Source: Ceratobasidium sp. AG-K (taxonomy: Eukaryota > Basidiomycota > Agaricomycetes > Cantharellales > Ceratobasidiaceae). From it: a stretch of DNA of 64,000 nt. This document shows, piece by piece, positions 44,901 through 57,950 of this stretch. A program made the translations under genes and the position numbers. The stretch spans positions 806,001-870,000 of the forward strand of contig JAWNGF010000009.1 of NCBI GenBank assembly GCA_037039685.1, in the 5' to 3' direction. The notes beneath the pieces are model-generated. The model saw nothing but the letters and a program-made list of their open reading frames with translations, was not told the DNA's origin and made no database searches. Every line of letters begins with the position of its first letter. Within the stretch, counting starts at the first letter, position 1.

Positions 44901-46505
44901 CGCGGATTGGTTGGAAACGCACAACAAGGCAAACTGGACCTACGGAAAACAGTGCAGTGACTGCGTCTACGATCTCGTCTGAAAAGGTTTCTGGTAACCG
45001 TGAGGCGATGCGAGCAATCCCTTTGGCGGAGGAATAGCGAACCGAGGTGTCCTTAAACCATATTTGAACAATCTGCAATCAAATTCCTGTGAAATGTTAC
45101 CTGGTCTTGAACTCCTGTTATAAGTTGTTCGATTACGCCTTCGATGGATTCCGGAATAGGCGCGTCGTAGTCGTCGGCGGTGTCATTAGTGTCCGCCCCG
45201 GAGGTTTGTAGAACCAGTTTACGATCTTATCGCTGTTAAATCAGCTATTATGCACGGAGCGTGTTGTATACGCACATTGAATATTGACTTTTCGGGGCTT
45301 TCCCGGAAGTTCGCACATCGCCAGGCGTACGACAAGCTTGATGCGGATATTTGCGCACCAGAGTATCTTTCATCAGGGCGCTCGTTAACAGGTTTGTGTT
45401 AGTAGTACTCTTTCAGTAGTTCGTCTAGCATCAGAATCGAATCGCATTTAATAAGAAGGGCCGCTCACCGTCGTGGATCCAATCACTTCAATTAATTCTC
45501 GAAATTGGTCAATGCATGGCTGCACGAGCCCAGCACCACCGGCTTTCATCATCATCGCGGCGACTTGCATGATTCCTATCACCTTGCATAATGTTACATA
45601 GTAACCCGACAAATCAATTCCAATAGCTCACCTCGAATGTACTCGCTCCTCTCGAATCCGATGAATCGACCACTCTAGATGCCCTGGTATATAAGACAGC
45701 ATATCCGTCCTAGAATAGTCTCAGATGTGCTCTACATGCTATGATTGATGCGTACCTCATGTAAAGTCTCGCCAAAAGCATGGCAGCGGCTTCACGCTCA
45801 ATACCTGGATAGGAAAGGTAGTTTTTTCCTATCCTGTCAAGCCGCTGGGCGACCAGTCGTTGAGGCAATGTTCCAGGTTCGTCGAACCGTGCGAGATCAA
45901 AGGGGATCATGCAGATCAGAGATAGCCACATGGCAGCAACATATCGCAACGCCCAAGACTCCGTCTCGAGCAAAAGCTGTTCCTTCTGTTCCACAAAATT
46001 CAGGGCAAGTGGGAGGTCTTGTACTGTGTGCGGAAAGAATGGGACTAGATGCGCGACAGTCATTCATCCGTATGAGATCATAGGGGCTACATACCTATTG
46101 ATTTTGTGCCTCGGGTTTTTGAATACCAATATATCAGGGTTGACAGTTGGTGAAGTCGAGTTATCTTTTCAGAGTTGATTTCGTCCAGCTTGACTACATC
46201 TCGAATAACTTTCTTTAATTCTTCCACAACGGGTTCGACCATCTTTCCCAGAAAAGGGTCAAGCAAGTATGGTTGTTCTTGGTAAAGGTCAAGCTTTCTC
46301 TTGAGTCAATACTAATCCTGTCGATCGAGTAGAGATACTCAACTATGTAAGCCAAACGCGACAGTTGCGGAGAATTCGTGTTACCCACAGCCATCAATGG
46401 ACTGGTCTGAGCGTTCTCCTCCAAGAAATCTCTGAGAACAAGCAAAAACTCTTTCTCATGCTCAAAGGCTGAGAGTTGAATATCTTCTGGCGCGGTCTCA
46501 TCCAT
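41985..46505 (-). CDS. Tubulin-folding cofactor D (Cin1 homologue)
   Basis: Cofactor D binds beta-tubulin and joins the C/E complex that assembles alpha/beta-tubulin dimers. Coding blocks on the minus strand run from an N-terminal exon at about 46505 to the stop at 41985 and consist of HEAT-type helices split by many introns. Recognisable segments include YQEQPYLLDPFL (about 46290), RYVAAMWLSLICMIPFDLARFD (about 45920), VRYSSAKGIARIASRLPE (about 45020), GTWHGACLSYAELARRGL (about 44830) and the C-terminal SETVQFAAALAM block (about 43700). Exact exon ends were not resolved. Near the N-terminus the frame changes between SIDRIS and the YQEQP block; either an 88-bp intron or a frameshift explains it. 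Confidence 0.85.
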
Positions 46506-47195
46506 TATGCAGCTAATTTAAATTGGCCAAGAGGTGTAGTTCACCAAAAGCCAAGAATGTTCAAACTGACTATCCAAAGCAGAGATTTTCGATTCCTATT
46601 GGTTTAGTAGAATGGATGGCAAACACCAAGCTGGCAAGTCGAAAGCAGGACCTGAGTGGAAGTCGCGCCCTGGCACGCGTAATGGCGTGGGTGTAACGGG
46701 ATCCTCGGCACAGCCATGATGACATATACGATATTTGATTGGCTGCAACTAACGCGCTGGAGCCGGCGGCACGAGGAACTCCGAGTGCGGCTCGGCCCGC
46801 TCGGAGAAGTGACCGCATCCTCGGAGTACATTCGACCATAATTCGATTTTCCTACACGCCATCCTTGATATCTCTCACTATCAGGACATCATGTAGCGTC
46901 CATGCGGGCATTTATTACCGCTAAGTATTGATTCTACCACTTGTGACCAGCTTGTGTTGGGCAATGCGGCACATTTTGCCCGCGGAGATCGAGTCATATC
47001 CTCAGACAAGTGCGGATACATCCCCCGCGCGCTAATTTGATCGTCTTGGCCACTCTTTTCCGAGTTGTGTTCGCCCACGGGTTTTCTCGGGGGTCACTTT
47101 GCATTTAAAAACGCGACCTGAGGCGCTGCAATATACTCACAAGCACTCGCTCGCCTGTACTTACTTACCTTTGCTTTCACTACCCTCAACCAACT
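46506..47195. other. Divergent promoter between cofactor D and alternative oxidase
   Basis: 690 bp between genes read outward. The alternative oxidase leader is pyrimidine-rich. No specific regulatory element was identified. Confidence 0.5.
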
Positions 47196-48738
47196 ATGTT
47201 GCGCGTCGCTTACCCACGACTTGCACCTCGCATCATCGCTCCACATCTCGTCCAAGCGTCTAGTTTTGCGTCCACACGTACATTCTTCACGACTCCGGCT
47301 GCAAGGATACCCCAAGTCAACGAATATAAGAGCAGTGAGGACGGCAAAGGAATCCCGATTGAAGGTCTCCACTACAAAGGTTGGTGTTTATTTTCCACAA
47401 ATATACCCTGTCAAACCTACTCATATACGTAGATGAGGTCTTGGGCACCCAAGTCACTCGCACCGACCATCATTCAGCCAACAAGGTATCTCAAACGCCA
47501 ACTGGAGACTGGGTGCTCTTTCATCCTGTGTACGTCGGATGATTACCGACTTCAGTTCGTGATCTAAACCTTTGTTAGTTATTCCCCGGAGGAGTTGAAA
47601 TCGGTTTCTGTATTTCATACTGCCCCTAGAAAGCTGGGCGACAAGATCGCGCTGAGTCTTGTCAAAGTTGCGCGGTAAGTTACTTGGGTGCGGCGGTTAT
47701 TTTGTAACTAACATAGCTATCGCTAGTTGGGGTTTCGACTTTGTGTCCGGCTACAAGTCCAAGCCCATTCCCCCCAACCACAACATGACAATTGAACAAC
47801 TGAGGGAGGGAGGGTATCTTATGAAAGAATCAGAATGGTTGATGGTCTGTCCATTTACTAGCCAATGCTGTCTTAGTACTGATTGGCTGAGCAGCGTATC
47901 ATCTTCCTCGAGTCAATTGCGGCCGTTCCGGGTATGGTTGCAGCGACCCTTCGTCACCTTAGGAGCCTAAGACTGATGGTCAGCTGCCAAAGCTTCAATC
48001 CGATACTATATTCTCATATTGTGTCTAGAAACGAGACGCCGGTTGGATTCACACCCTGCTTGAAGAAGCCGAAAACGAACGCATGCATCTCATGACATTC
48101 ATGACGCTCAAGGTGTGTCATTGCGTTATATCGATCTGTTGTGACTTGCTAAGACTACCTTTAGAACCCCTCGATTGCTTTCCGTGCCCTCATTCTTGGC
48201 GCTCAAGGCGTGTTCTACAATGCATTCTTCCTCGGGTACATTCTCTCCCCTCAATCAGCACACCGGTTTGTTGGATACCTTGAAGAGGAAGCAGTCTCAA
48301 CATAGTATGTGGCTATCTTGATAGCATATATCGAGCTATTTTCTAATTACCAATCTTTAGCACTCGCTGTATTGCCGAACTCGAGGCTGGCCACATCCCC
48401 GAGTGGACCAATAAGCCTGCTCCAGGGATTGCCATCGACTACTGGCGTCTCCCACCCGATGCGACGCTGCTGGATGTCATCAAATCTGTTCGTGCGGACG
48501 AGTCGACGCATCGATTTGTGAACCACAGTTTTGCGAACTTGAAACAACAGGAAGACTTGAATCCGTTTGCAATTCGTGAACCAGATATGTTTATCAAGGG
48601 CGTCAAGCCAGGGTATGTTGTTTTATCTCCTTTGCATACGACACACTGACCAGAGTTACCAGGTTCACGAGGGAAGAGTCCGCCGCATTCGTGGATGAGT
48701 CGAAGAAGATTCTGGAGCATGCGCATGTCAAGAATTAA
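47196..48738 (+). CDS. AOX1: Alternative oxidase, mitochondrial
   Basis: A ubiquinol:oxygen oxidoreductase of the inner mitochondrial membrane that bypasses complexes III and IV, usually induced when the cytochrome chain is blocked. Exons: 47196-47379, 47433-47529, 47579-47674, 47727-47844, 47895-47978, 48029-48112, 48165-48304, 48361-48612, 48663-48738 (376 aa). The N-terminus (Arg/Ser/Thr-rich, ending FFTTPAAR) is a mitochondrial targeting peptide. The four diiron ligand motifs are present: [28 protein letters not shown] and ADESTHRF. There are no missing residues. Dimer and redox-control cysteines of plant type are not conspicuous, as is usual for fungal enzymes. Confidence 0.96.
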
Positions 48739-49214
48739 ACTGTGATGCTCATGAGTAGTTTTTGGTCTCGTTTGATATCTCATTCAAAACAATGCTTATT
48801 ATTTATGGAGGTGCACACAACTCTCCGTTGCATTTGTATATTAGCTTCGGTTCTTCTAATTGATCGCATTTGCGTTTGTATGTGTTCGATGGTACCGAGC
48901 GACGGTCTGACCCACGTGACGTCATTCCAATCTTCCTTCCGTCCGCAACTGCAACCGTATTTCTTGGCCAGAGTCTCTACCCTAGCTTAGCCAGATATCC
49001 TTCAGTACCTTATTTATACCACACCACCCCTTTCTCTCGACACAACAAGCTTCTGGCCCTAGCCCGGTAGTTCTCCTGCGACGGCCGCGGAAATTAGGGT
49101 TTCAACTTTCAATCACGCTCGTTGGGCGCACAGGGATTCAAAGTGCACTTGGAACGCCTATTACTGCTTGTTGAGCGCCACTCCTCTACTTAGCACTGTG
49201 GGGGTTTCAACACT
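48739..49214. other. Intergenic region before the SPO71-like gene
   Basis: 476 bp between AOX1 and the next + strand gene; it includes a CACGTGACGT-type box near 48914. No other feature is seen. Confidence 0.45.
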
Positions 49215-52200
49215 ATGCCTCATGTGAACATCGCCGCCACCGGCACAACCAAGGCCCCACGGGAAACCACCACTTCCTCCGCAAATAGAGACGGACCTAT
49301 TGGCGTCCTTCCTGCTCCAGCGACTAAAGATGGCCTCGATGACGACCATATTCGGGGTAGGAGACGGATGTTTATAGGACCCATGCCTGAGAACGTCGCA
49401 GCTCGACTTCGTGCCGCCTCTACCCTGTTGTCTCAAAGCAATGATACTTCGGCCTTGGCCAGTGGGTTTACGCCAGAGGATTTTGCGCGCGACGATATTG
49501 CCGATGACGACGACTCTAGTAGCTCCTGCTCTAGCTCTCACGAGGAACACCCAGGATCCGAATCCGACGGGTCTGGAGAAGTGGGACGACCAAGCAGGGT
49601 GTCACGCAAACGTTTACTGCGTGCATTCCTCAGCAAGGGGGGAAACCGCGAACAATTTTCCGAGCGAGAGATACGTAGGCGATGGCGCGCGGGTGGGTGG
49701 AGTCGAGTTCCATTGCCTCCAGACGCCTCAGCGCGTCGCTGGGTGGGGACAAGTTTTGAAGTTGGAGTAGATGTGGTGGCCGGGATGAGCGAGAATGCGA
49801 GGCAGGTTGCTGTTTCACATCCATTGCGAGACGCAAGGGCTGGTGGTGAAGGTGCGTCGAATTTGGGCCGTGCACCAGTGTCGTCTAGGACAACCACCGC
49901 GGAAACGTTTGTGACGGCGAGGTCCTCGACCGGGCCCAAGTCGGACGAAGAGGAATCTATGGAAGAGGAGCCCGATGTCAAGCCAAGGCTAGAGCCAATT
50001 AATACCCCAGTTGCCCCACCAAAATCTCCTTCCCTTGGACCTTCGAGTCGAGCCACCAGTGCTACCCACCAACCTGACACGCCAGTGTCATCCTCTCCCC
50101 TTCTTTCTGGACGAGTCAAAAGAGACAACGTTCGCCCACATTCTACTCTTGGAATCCCCGATATCACGCTCGCGAGTAGCTCAGGCGCACCTCAAACCCT
50201 GTCAGAATCCCATTTGCCTGGTGCACTTAGCTCCCAAAAACGCTCTAGCTTGGCATCCAAAGACAATGGTCTGCGTTCTGCTCTACGACGTAACATTAGT
50301 ATGCTCAAAGGGGCGTCGACTAAACAAAGATCCGTCATTTTCGCCGAATCACCCAAACCCCTATCCGACAACGCGCTTGACCCGTTCAATAAACTACCTC
50401 ATTCAGTGCCTGCCCCAGTCTTTCCATCCAGGTCGCCCATTACGAATCACATCCCATCAGACAACCCGGCCCGGCCTATCGAGGTATTGAATCGGGAAGC
50501 CGAACCGGCGGATACCACGAGCGCAGGGGCCGCAGTCGCTCTTCAAGCTCAACAAAATCGGGTTCCTGATGATGGTATTATTCTGCGGGGTAAGTGGCTC
50601 ATATATCATCTTTCTTTCTTTCAGTGTGCTTAGATGCTTCTGGGCTTAACCTGAAAAGATCGAATGCTCGTGCGCGCCGCGTTTAACCGATCCCCTGGGC
50701 TCCCAAAACCATACGACGAAGTTGAGGCAAGACGGCATCCTGATACCCAAGAAGTGCAGTGGCGAGAGATGCTAGTCGTATGGCGCAGGAACCGTAATGA
50801 GGAAGACCGTGTGGAACTATATCAAGACTATGTAAGTCATCGGTCAAACTGACTACTGTCCCGTCTAATAAAATGCATATCCAGATCACTCCAGGCAAAG
50901 AGCGAATACTTGGACACAAAGACTTGGCATTCGTGGTTCCACTAAGCGAGGCAGCGACAAGTATATCGCTGTATTCTCACATTGACCTGACATTCTGTTT
51001 GACGTGCCCACCTACCCCCGTCCGAACTGGTAGCCCATCGAAACGCGCGCACTTCCACCGCGCGCCGATCGGTACCAACATCTTTGTGTGTAAAGTCAAG
51101 AGCCGCACAAGAGCTTAAATTGGATTTGGAACCTATGGTATGTTCTGATCCGGTCAGCTCGCGAAAAGGTCGCTCATATGCCGCGGACATAACTTAGGAG
51201 ATACCTAGGTGGCGAGCTTCCTGAAACCATCGACATTCATTGCCCCGCATTGGGCACCCGCGTTCGTGTTGATATACCCGACTTGGACCGTGCCGCTGCA
51301 GGGGAATCGTGGAAACGCTTTACCCGGCCGTACCTCATCGAAGCGTGTGGCCGATCCCTTCGGGGCCTCCCGGACTGGGATGCGATGATGGAATCGCCTG
51401 TTCTACGCGGTGCTCGGCTAGAATTGGCTTGGAGAAAGGAGAGCAAACTAGATTGGGTTTGGCAAGAGACTGACGAGGAAGGCGGGGAAATTGACTGGCA
51501 AGTCTTATTTGGGCTGGCGCTGAGGCAGGTGCGCGCGGACTTGTGATTTCATGGGCCTGTGATTGATGCGCTAGTAGCCGAGCTTGCCATCCCAACTGGA
51601 GATCCGCCTCGGATTGCACTCTCCTACTCATGTTAGCCTCACTGATGGGTCCGTATTAGGCAAGTCATAATGGGTTTATTGCACAGCATAGTCTCACGTC
51701 ATCCGCAGAAGAGCCATTGGCCGTAGAGGGCTATCTCCACCGCATCAAACCCAAGACGTTGACCCGAACTAACGTGTATCTTACCTCGCACGATGGCTAC
51801 TTGTTTACCCTACGTTACGCCGACGCAGAGCCACCCACGCCTCCTGTCTTATTCCAGGCACCCCTTGACGACGCTGGGCATCGCGCTGCCCGCGAACGAG
51901 AACTCAGGCGAGGGAGGTGCATGATTCTAGATGCAGACGGATACATTGACTTGCGAAGCATCATGGCCATCCGCAGAGCTGTTGAACTTACGCCGCCTGT
52001 TGGAACGATCGACACCGGCGTGACACGTTCAAATCGTCTTCCAAGTGATTCAGCCCACGACGAAGAATTTGATGATCAATGGGTTGACCAGGAGGACGCC
52101 TCTGACAACGAAGATGAAGGAGGCGAAGATTTCTTGTCCAAGAGTGACGATAAAATGAGGCTCAAGATGAAAAGGTCTTTTGAGTTGATTATGCGGTCTG

Positions 52201-53317
52201 GTCGAGTGGTCAGATTTGAGGTAATGTCAATAATCGTTCGTTCACTTCGAACCGAGCTGACTTCTTACACAAGACTTATTCTCGAAAAACATGCCTCAAA
52301 TGGATTGCTCGGTTGCGCGACTTGACTAAGTACTGGACTCGTCGCCACCGAGTTGATGCTCGAGACGAAATGGAACTTGTATTTGCCACCCAAGGTCGCG
52401 CACGATTCACCGTACCTAAGCTTGGGAAGGAAGAGGTCCCCGAAGGTTCGTGAATCCTAAAATGATAATGGTGATGCGTTGGCTAAGTGTATGCGTCTAG
52501 GATGGGTGCCGGATGGTGCATCACCGTACCTAGCCAAGGTAAGTAGCAAAGGTTACACAATGATTTTAGCTAAATCTATGAACCCGACTTAGTTCTGGAA
52601 TTGGTGTGTATTGGAAGGGTGCAGAGTGATTGTTAAGGCGGGACGCCTGTATACTCAAAAAGGCATTAGAAAACAGTTCCAGTGAGCATACACCCAAATA
52701 TCTGTGGATTCTTGCTGAACTTTTGCAGGCATAACTTTCTTGTTCTCACTGGAGGCCATCTCATGCTTTTTCGCATTACTCCCAACGTGACATCCTATCA
52801 CCACCACTCTCAAACCATCAACCTGGCTGATGCCTATGTTTATTCCGGTACGATAGGACGTGGATAGTAGTCTACATTATAGTCATTAACTACGCATACA
52901 GGTCAGATCGCTATGAGGTCACTGCCCCGTGCTGCTGGGGTAGATTCTCGGCAGAAGATCCCTCGAAGGTATCAAGATGGGTTAGAGTCGGATGATAGGT
53001 AATTATATACCACATGACTGGGTGCTTGTACTAAAGTCTTCTTCAGCGAAGAAGACACGACGTTGATCATTTGGTACCGCCCGCACAGTACTCACAAGCC
53101 CCTCGACCCATTGCTACCCTCGAATGCTAATTCCAAGGGTGATCCAGTCATCGCGCCATTGAGTGGAAAACACAAAACCCTTATTTGCAAAGCTCGCAGT
53201 CGGCTAGAGCGTGATGCTTGGTGTTGGGCCCTCAACACAGAAATAGAGCGACTCTCGCGCACACTACTTGCAAGGGAGAAGAATATGCGCAGTCAAGGTA
53301 CTTTGGTACCCGAATGA
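49215..53317 (+). CDS. SPO71: SPO71-like PH-domain protein, apparent frameshift in exon 3
   Basis: Yeast Spo71 is a prospore-membrane protein with PH-like domains needed for spore wall formation; the role in basidiomycetes is unknown. Exons: 49215-50589, 50659-50831, 50885-51137, 51198-51528, 51578-51631, 51687-52220, 52274-52445, 52501-52538, 52593-52681, 52729-52847, 52902-52998, 53047-53317 (about 1,168 aa if the frameshift is disregarded). A disordered Ser/Asp-rich N-terminus includes a charged REIRRRWRAGGW block. PH-type segments follow (DRMLVRAAF, KERILGHKDLAFVVPLS, VEGYLHRIKPK, FELIMRSGRVVRFE). In exon 3 a stop TAA at 51116-51118 interrupts a reading that would continue TRA then NWIWNLW one base away, so a base is missing there. 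Confidence 0.72.
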
Positions 53318-54054
53318 TTTTGTTTGCTACCCTATCATGATATTTTTACTATACTTTAATAAATGTCACTAATATATTTGTTACCATGTTTTTCAGAGGA
53401 CTGATTCCTTCGTTACGAATATGATATTTTCCAGATCTGCTAAAGTCTAACTGGCCACATCCGTGACGGCCAAATGTCAGAGATGTGGCGCTTCCCTCGT
53501 AAACCCAACACCCGTTTCAGCCTCGTAGCGAGATTTCTCCTCGTTATCTACGACAAGAGGCCTCAACTCTTGGATCCATTCACCAGCCATTATTGCCCAG
53601 CCACAGTCCGTATTGGCCGCTATATATGTACATCAGTTAGAAGATATTTGAAATAGATATCCCCAGTTGGTTGCCAAGCCATCTCATCCCTGCTGGATGA
53701 GATCACGACAATGACTTTTATGCAGCACTGACCGGTCGGAAGAACTGCCGGGACAACTCGATCAGCTGCGCACACCCTCCCTTGCTCTTGTGACCCTGGG
53801 TTTCTCGGTCTTAATGACAGCCCGGGCTTGAAGAGTGTACGTGAACAGTGCTTGGACTTCACAAATTCGGCAATCCTGTGGACAGCCAATCGGAAAGACT
53901 ACCAGGGCGTAAGAAGCAGCGCCTTCTTAGGCTGGGACTTCAAATAGCCCTAGGTTTAATGCAAACCCCACGGGGGACTGATACTTAACTGTCTTCATCC
54001 TCGTCTACAGTCTCACCCCTGTCAACGCCCAGGCTTCTGAACTTGACTCACACC
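53318..54054. other. Intergenic region before the sugar transporter
   Basis: 737 bp. The first 100 bp are AT-rich 3' UTR-like sequence; the rest shows no supported gene. Confidence 0.5.
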
Positions 54055-56346
54055 ATGGCTGTTCCTTCAGACAGCTCTATCGACGGCAAGGTGTCGCCCA
54101 CCGAGCACCATGAAGCCAAGCCTCGCGCCCCAACGTCCTCAGCCGAGCGGCAGGAAAGAATGGCCGCTGCTCTCGCCATTGATCCTGGACACAAAGCATG
54201 GAGCTGGGCCGCAATCCGGTCTATTTTGATCACCCTCTGTGTTTGCTGTTGCTCTGGAGACTCTGGCTTTGACGGTACAGTCATGGGCGGAATTAATGCG
54301 ATGAAGTACGTACCTATTTTTCATACATGTCTGAGCCCGACTAACACACCTTTAGACAATACCAAACATACTTTGGTTTGTGTCTGTGCGGCAATCTCGT
54401 TATGCTACTAACTAGGTCATGTTAGGAATGAGTTCTGCTGGTGCAAGAACGGGCATCGTATTTGGTATTTTCACTGTTGGTGCTCTCGTTGGTGCTATCC
54501 CCGCTTGTACGTATCTCTCGTGCTCCGTACATCCACCTTCTAACTGGGTTTCGCCTTGTTCAGCTTACATTCCGGACCGATTTGGCCGTCGTGCTTCCAT
54601 GTTCTTCGGAAATGCAATTCTGGTGTAAGTTGACACTTCCATGTTCGTAAAAGACCCAGTGGCTCCTACCTTGATTGGGAGTTGCAAGATTGACCCTTAC
54701 CCTCTGCCGTTGGCTGAACCACGTGCTAATTGTTCTCGACGGCTTCTAGGATTGGGGCTGTTGTGACCGCGACCGCGACTCACCGTGGAACATTCATTGG
54801 TGGTCGTTTCCTTACTGGTCTGGGCGTTGGTACGAAGTAAAACACTCTGTCTCGGCATGCATGCTGACTTGGTGGTAGGGTGTGCGGGCGCTTCGGCCAA
54901 ATCTTATCTCGTCGAGATTGTTCCACCCCAAAGTCGTGGCTTCTGGCTCGGTGTTTTGAACTCCTTGTGAGTTACTTAGAACTTGCCCGTGTTAGAAATC
55001 TCATCAATCCTGCTAGCTATTATGTCGGCCAAATGACAGCTACTGGCATGATGGTCTCGACCGGTCGTTGGTCCACCAGTGAACTTTCTTGGCGTCTGCC
55101 GTTGTGGATTCAGGTAAACTTGCAATAATACTCCGCCCCAGTTAGACTTATACCTGTTTTAGGCTGTACCAGCTGGGCTGAATGTGATATTCATCTTCAT
55201 GTGCCCTGAATCCCCGCGCTGGCTGTATTCGAATGGACGCGAAGACGAAGCTCGAGCGATTCTTGCCAAGCTTCACTCGGCCACGAATGACCCTCACTCG
55301 CCAGTCGTCGAAATTGAGATGGAGGAAATCGCAGAAAAGATTAGCCTTGACGGCACTGACAAGCGCTTCTGGGACTATAGGAGTCTGTTCACTACCGCTA
55401 GCGATCGGTACAGGACTGGCATGGTTATCATGATTGGCTCTTTTGGACAATTGTGAGTGGTTCAATGGTGGACTAGCGCATATACTGACTTGGCTCTAGG
55501 TCTGGCAACGGTCTGATTACCTACTTTCTACCTGTACTATTGGCCCAGGCTGGAATCACATCACAAGACAGGCAACTTACGTTGAACTTTGTCAACTCGT
55601 AAGTCTATCACCTGTGCGTAATCATTCTCAATCAAAAACTCATGGATATTACCAGTGTCACTTCCATGATTGGCGCGCTCACTGGCTCGGTGCTCATCGA
55701 CCGGTTTGGTCGTCGCACACTCTTGCTGGGAAGCACGACCACGCTCGTGTGCATACTTGCAATCATCATTGGTTTGCTTAGCTCGCATGGAAATAGCACC
55801 CAAGCCAACGCGGGAATCTCATTCAGTACGTATTTGCATATAGTGTCTTTCACGATCGCAGGCTCACGGCGATTTGCCAGTTTACCTTTTCATGGTTGTC
55901 TTCTCGTTTGGTTGGACACCTACGCAAGCACTTTATCCCGCCGAAGTACTTAGCTACCAGTCTCGTGCAAAGGGCCTGGCATTCTTGAACGTCGTCACCC
56001 AGGCTTCTTCGTGTATCAATACTTTTGGGCAAGTGGATTCCCCCTGGAGAATCCACGCTCTTACTGACATGTAACCATAGACTACCCGTTGCTCTGCAGA
56101 AGCTTGGATGGAAGACTTATGTCATCTTCTTATGCTGGGACTCGTTTGAAGTAATCATGATTTACCTGTTTGTTGTCGAGACCAAGGTAAGTCTTGCTGC
56201 CTTTCATCAAGCCACTAACTAAAATCTGCTTTCAGGGACTCACGCTTGAGCAAATTGACGAAGTGTTTTCCGAGCCCAACCCACGCAAGTATAGCATGGA
56301 GCACGCGGCTACCTTGAGAGCCAAGAAAGCGGATAGCAGTGCCTGA
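54055..56346 (+). CDS. MFS sugar transporter (hexose/lactose permease type)
   Basis: A proton-coupled sugar uptake permease of the plasma membrane; the specific sugar cannot be told. Exons: 54055-54305, 54356-54375, 54426-54506, 54564-54624, 54750-54829, 54879-54966, 55017-55113, 55163-55452, 55500-55598, 55656-55825, 55881-56028, 56081-56186, 56236-56346 (533 aa). Signatures include GDSGFDGTVMGGINAMKQYQTYFG, the two PDRFGRR / DRFGRR repeats of the sugar transporter family, PESPRWL and GWTPTQALYPAEVL. Twelve membrane segments are expected. The second exon is 20 nt, and the intron 56029-56080 has a GC donor; both are needed for a continuous frame. Confidence 0.93.
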
Positions 56347-57950
56347 TGAATTGTTCTTTCTCTATTTGCTACGAATGCCCATGATACGCCTGGATCGTGT
56401 GCTTGTAGTCATGAGTGATGTATGACCAATGAGACGCATTTGATGCTATATCATAGTATTGGTCAATGAGCTTATCAGGAACCAGAAGCAGTGGTTCGGC
56501 CGGTGGAATTCGGTCGAATGCTCGCTGCCAGCGACCCAAAGTCACGCATATAGTCGCATTTCCGAATATCTGGCTAATCGGAGTTCGTCAGGCGAAACTT
56601 TCGTTTGTGAGCCGGACGGCCACAATTTACTGCCGGGTGGCCAGTTCAATTAGCTAGCTCAAATGCAAACGTACCGGTTACGTTGGAATGTCTGGAGCTC
56701 TCGCATGCGCGGTGCAAAAACTTTTTTTGAGCCATATATTCGCATGAGGTAGCTAAGCGAAAATACAAATCTAGTATACGCGAAGCTTCCGGACTGGATA
56801 CTGCAATTGTGCCTCTTTGCACGGAGGGTCCGCCTGATGCTTGCAAAGAATTCACACCGGACATGAAACCTGGGAAAGGTGGTATTTATCACGAGACTAC
56901 GCCACCTTATCGGGAACGGTGCTGCAGTCCCACGCCGTGCCTGGTGGCAACTCGTGGCGACCCACAAGCGCTCACGACGATAACTAGGTTCAAGCTTCGA
57001 GTGTTCCGACATCTGGGATCAATGAGAACCTTCCAACTGCGTGGCCGTGGACATGCACTCTAGACTCTGGAGTTTGGGAAGGTATCGGAACCTTGTGGGA
57101 GATGCATCACGATACCGCATCCAACCACCGCCTAGGTCGTAGAAACCCTGCGAGCACTCTGGTTATCTGCCCCAAACCCTTGTATCGAGAGGCTCGCAGC
57201 AAACATTACGCCAGTCTACGTATGCGACTCCCAAGCGAGATGTCAACGAGATGCGCGATCCTGAAATCAAGGAGGATGGACTTGGCCAGTGCTCGTTGTC
57301 AGAATCACAGCCCCTTGATGTTTTTGCATGGCTAGACCATCAGATGTGTTGGAACACGAGGGTGGGATCACCCGAAGAGCCAGGGGTGAAGGAAATTAAG
57401 GTTGAATGTCGTCCAAGTGAGATGAAACGGCAGTAAAATGACGCTCAAGATTGCCGATGACGTCGAGGGAGTGAGCTCTTATTGTGATAGGCGTATGCTT
57501 GGTGGACAGGGGTTCGGATGCTGGGGGCGAGGCGCACACCTCGACACTGTTCCGACAAAATTTGATGTGTGAATATCACCGCCGGGCCCGAAGAACCGAA
57601 GCGGGATTCAATTAAACAAGGTAACTAAAGAGCCGCCGGTTAAATTCTTTTAGTCGTTGTGCCGGGGTGAGGCACTCGGTAGGGGTTCAAGTATCGGGAA
57701 AAAAGTGGAGCGTGCGAGCATGAGGATACGTGGCAAGACAACAGAGAGCGGGGCTGCCGGAGATATTTCTCCATTGTGTTGTGTGACGTTATGCCAGACA
57801 CGATGTGAACAGAAGGCGAAGATAGAGTCGCACAAGTGTGAATAGGGACGTCGTGGGAATCTCGCCCAAAAGCGCACGTGACCAGGAGAAAGCGCGAGTC
57901 ACGTGTAAACACTAGTTCCCACTGCAACACAATAGTAATCGAGTGTACAA
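56347..57950. other. Long intergenic stretch, no supported gene
   Basis: 1.6 kb with several short frames on both strands, none with recognisable motifs or a coherent spliced model. The last 150 bp likely carry the CET1 promoter. Confidence 0.5.
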
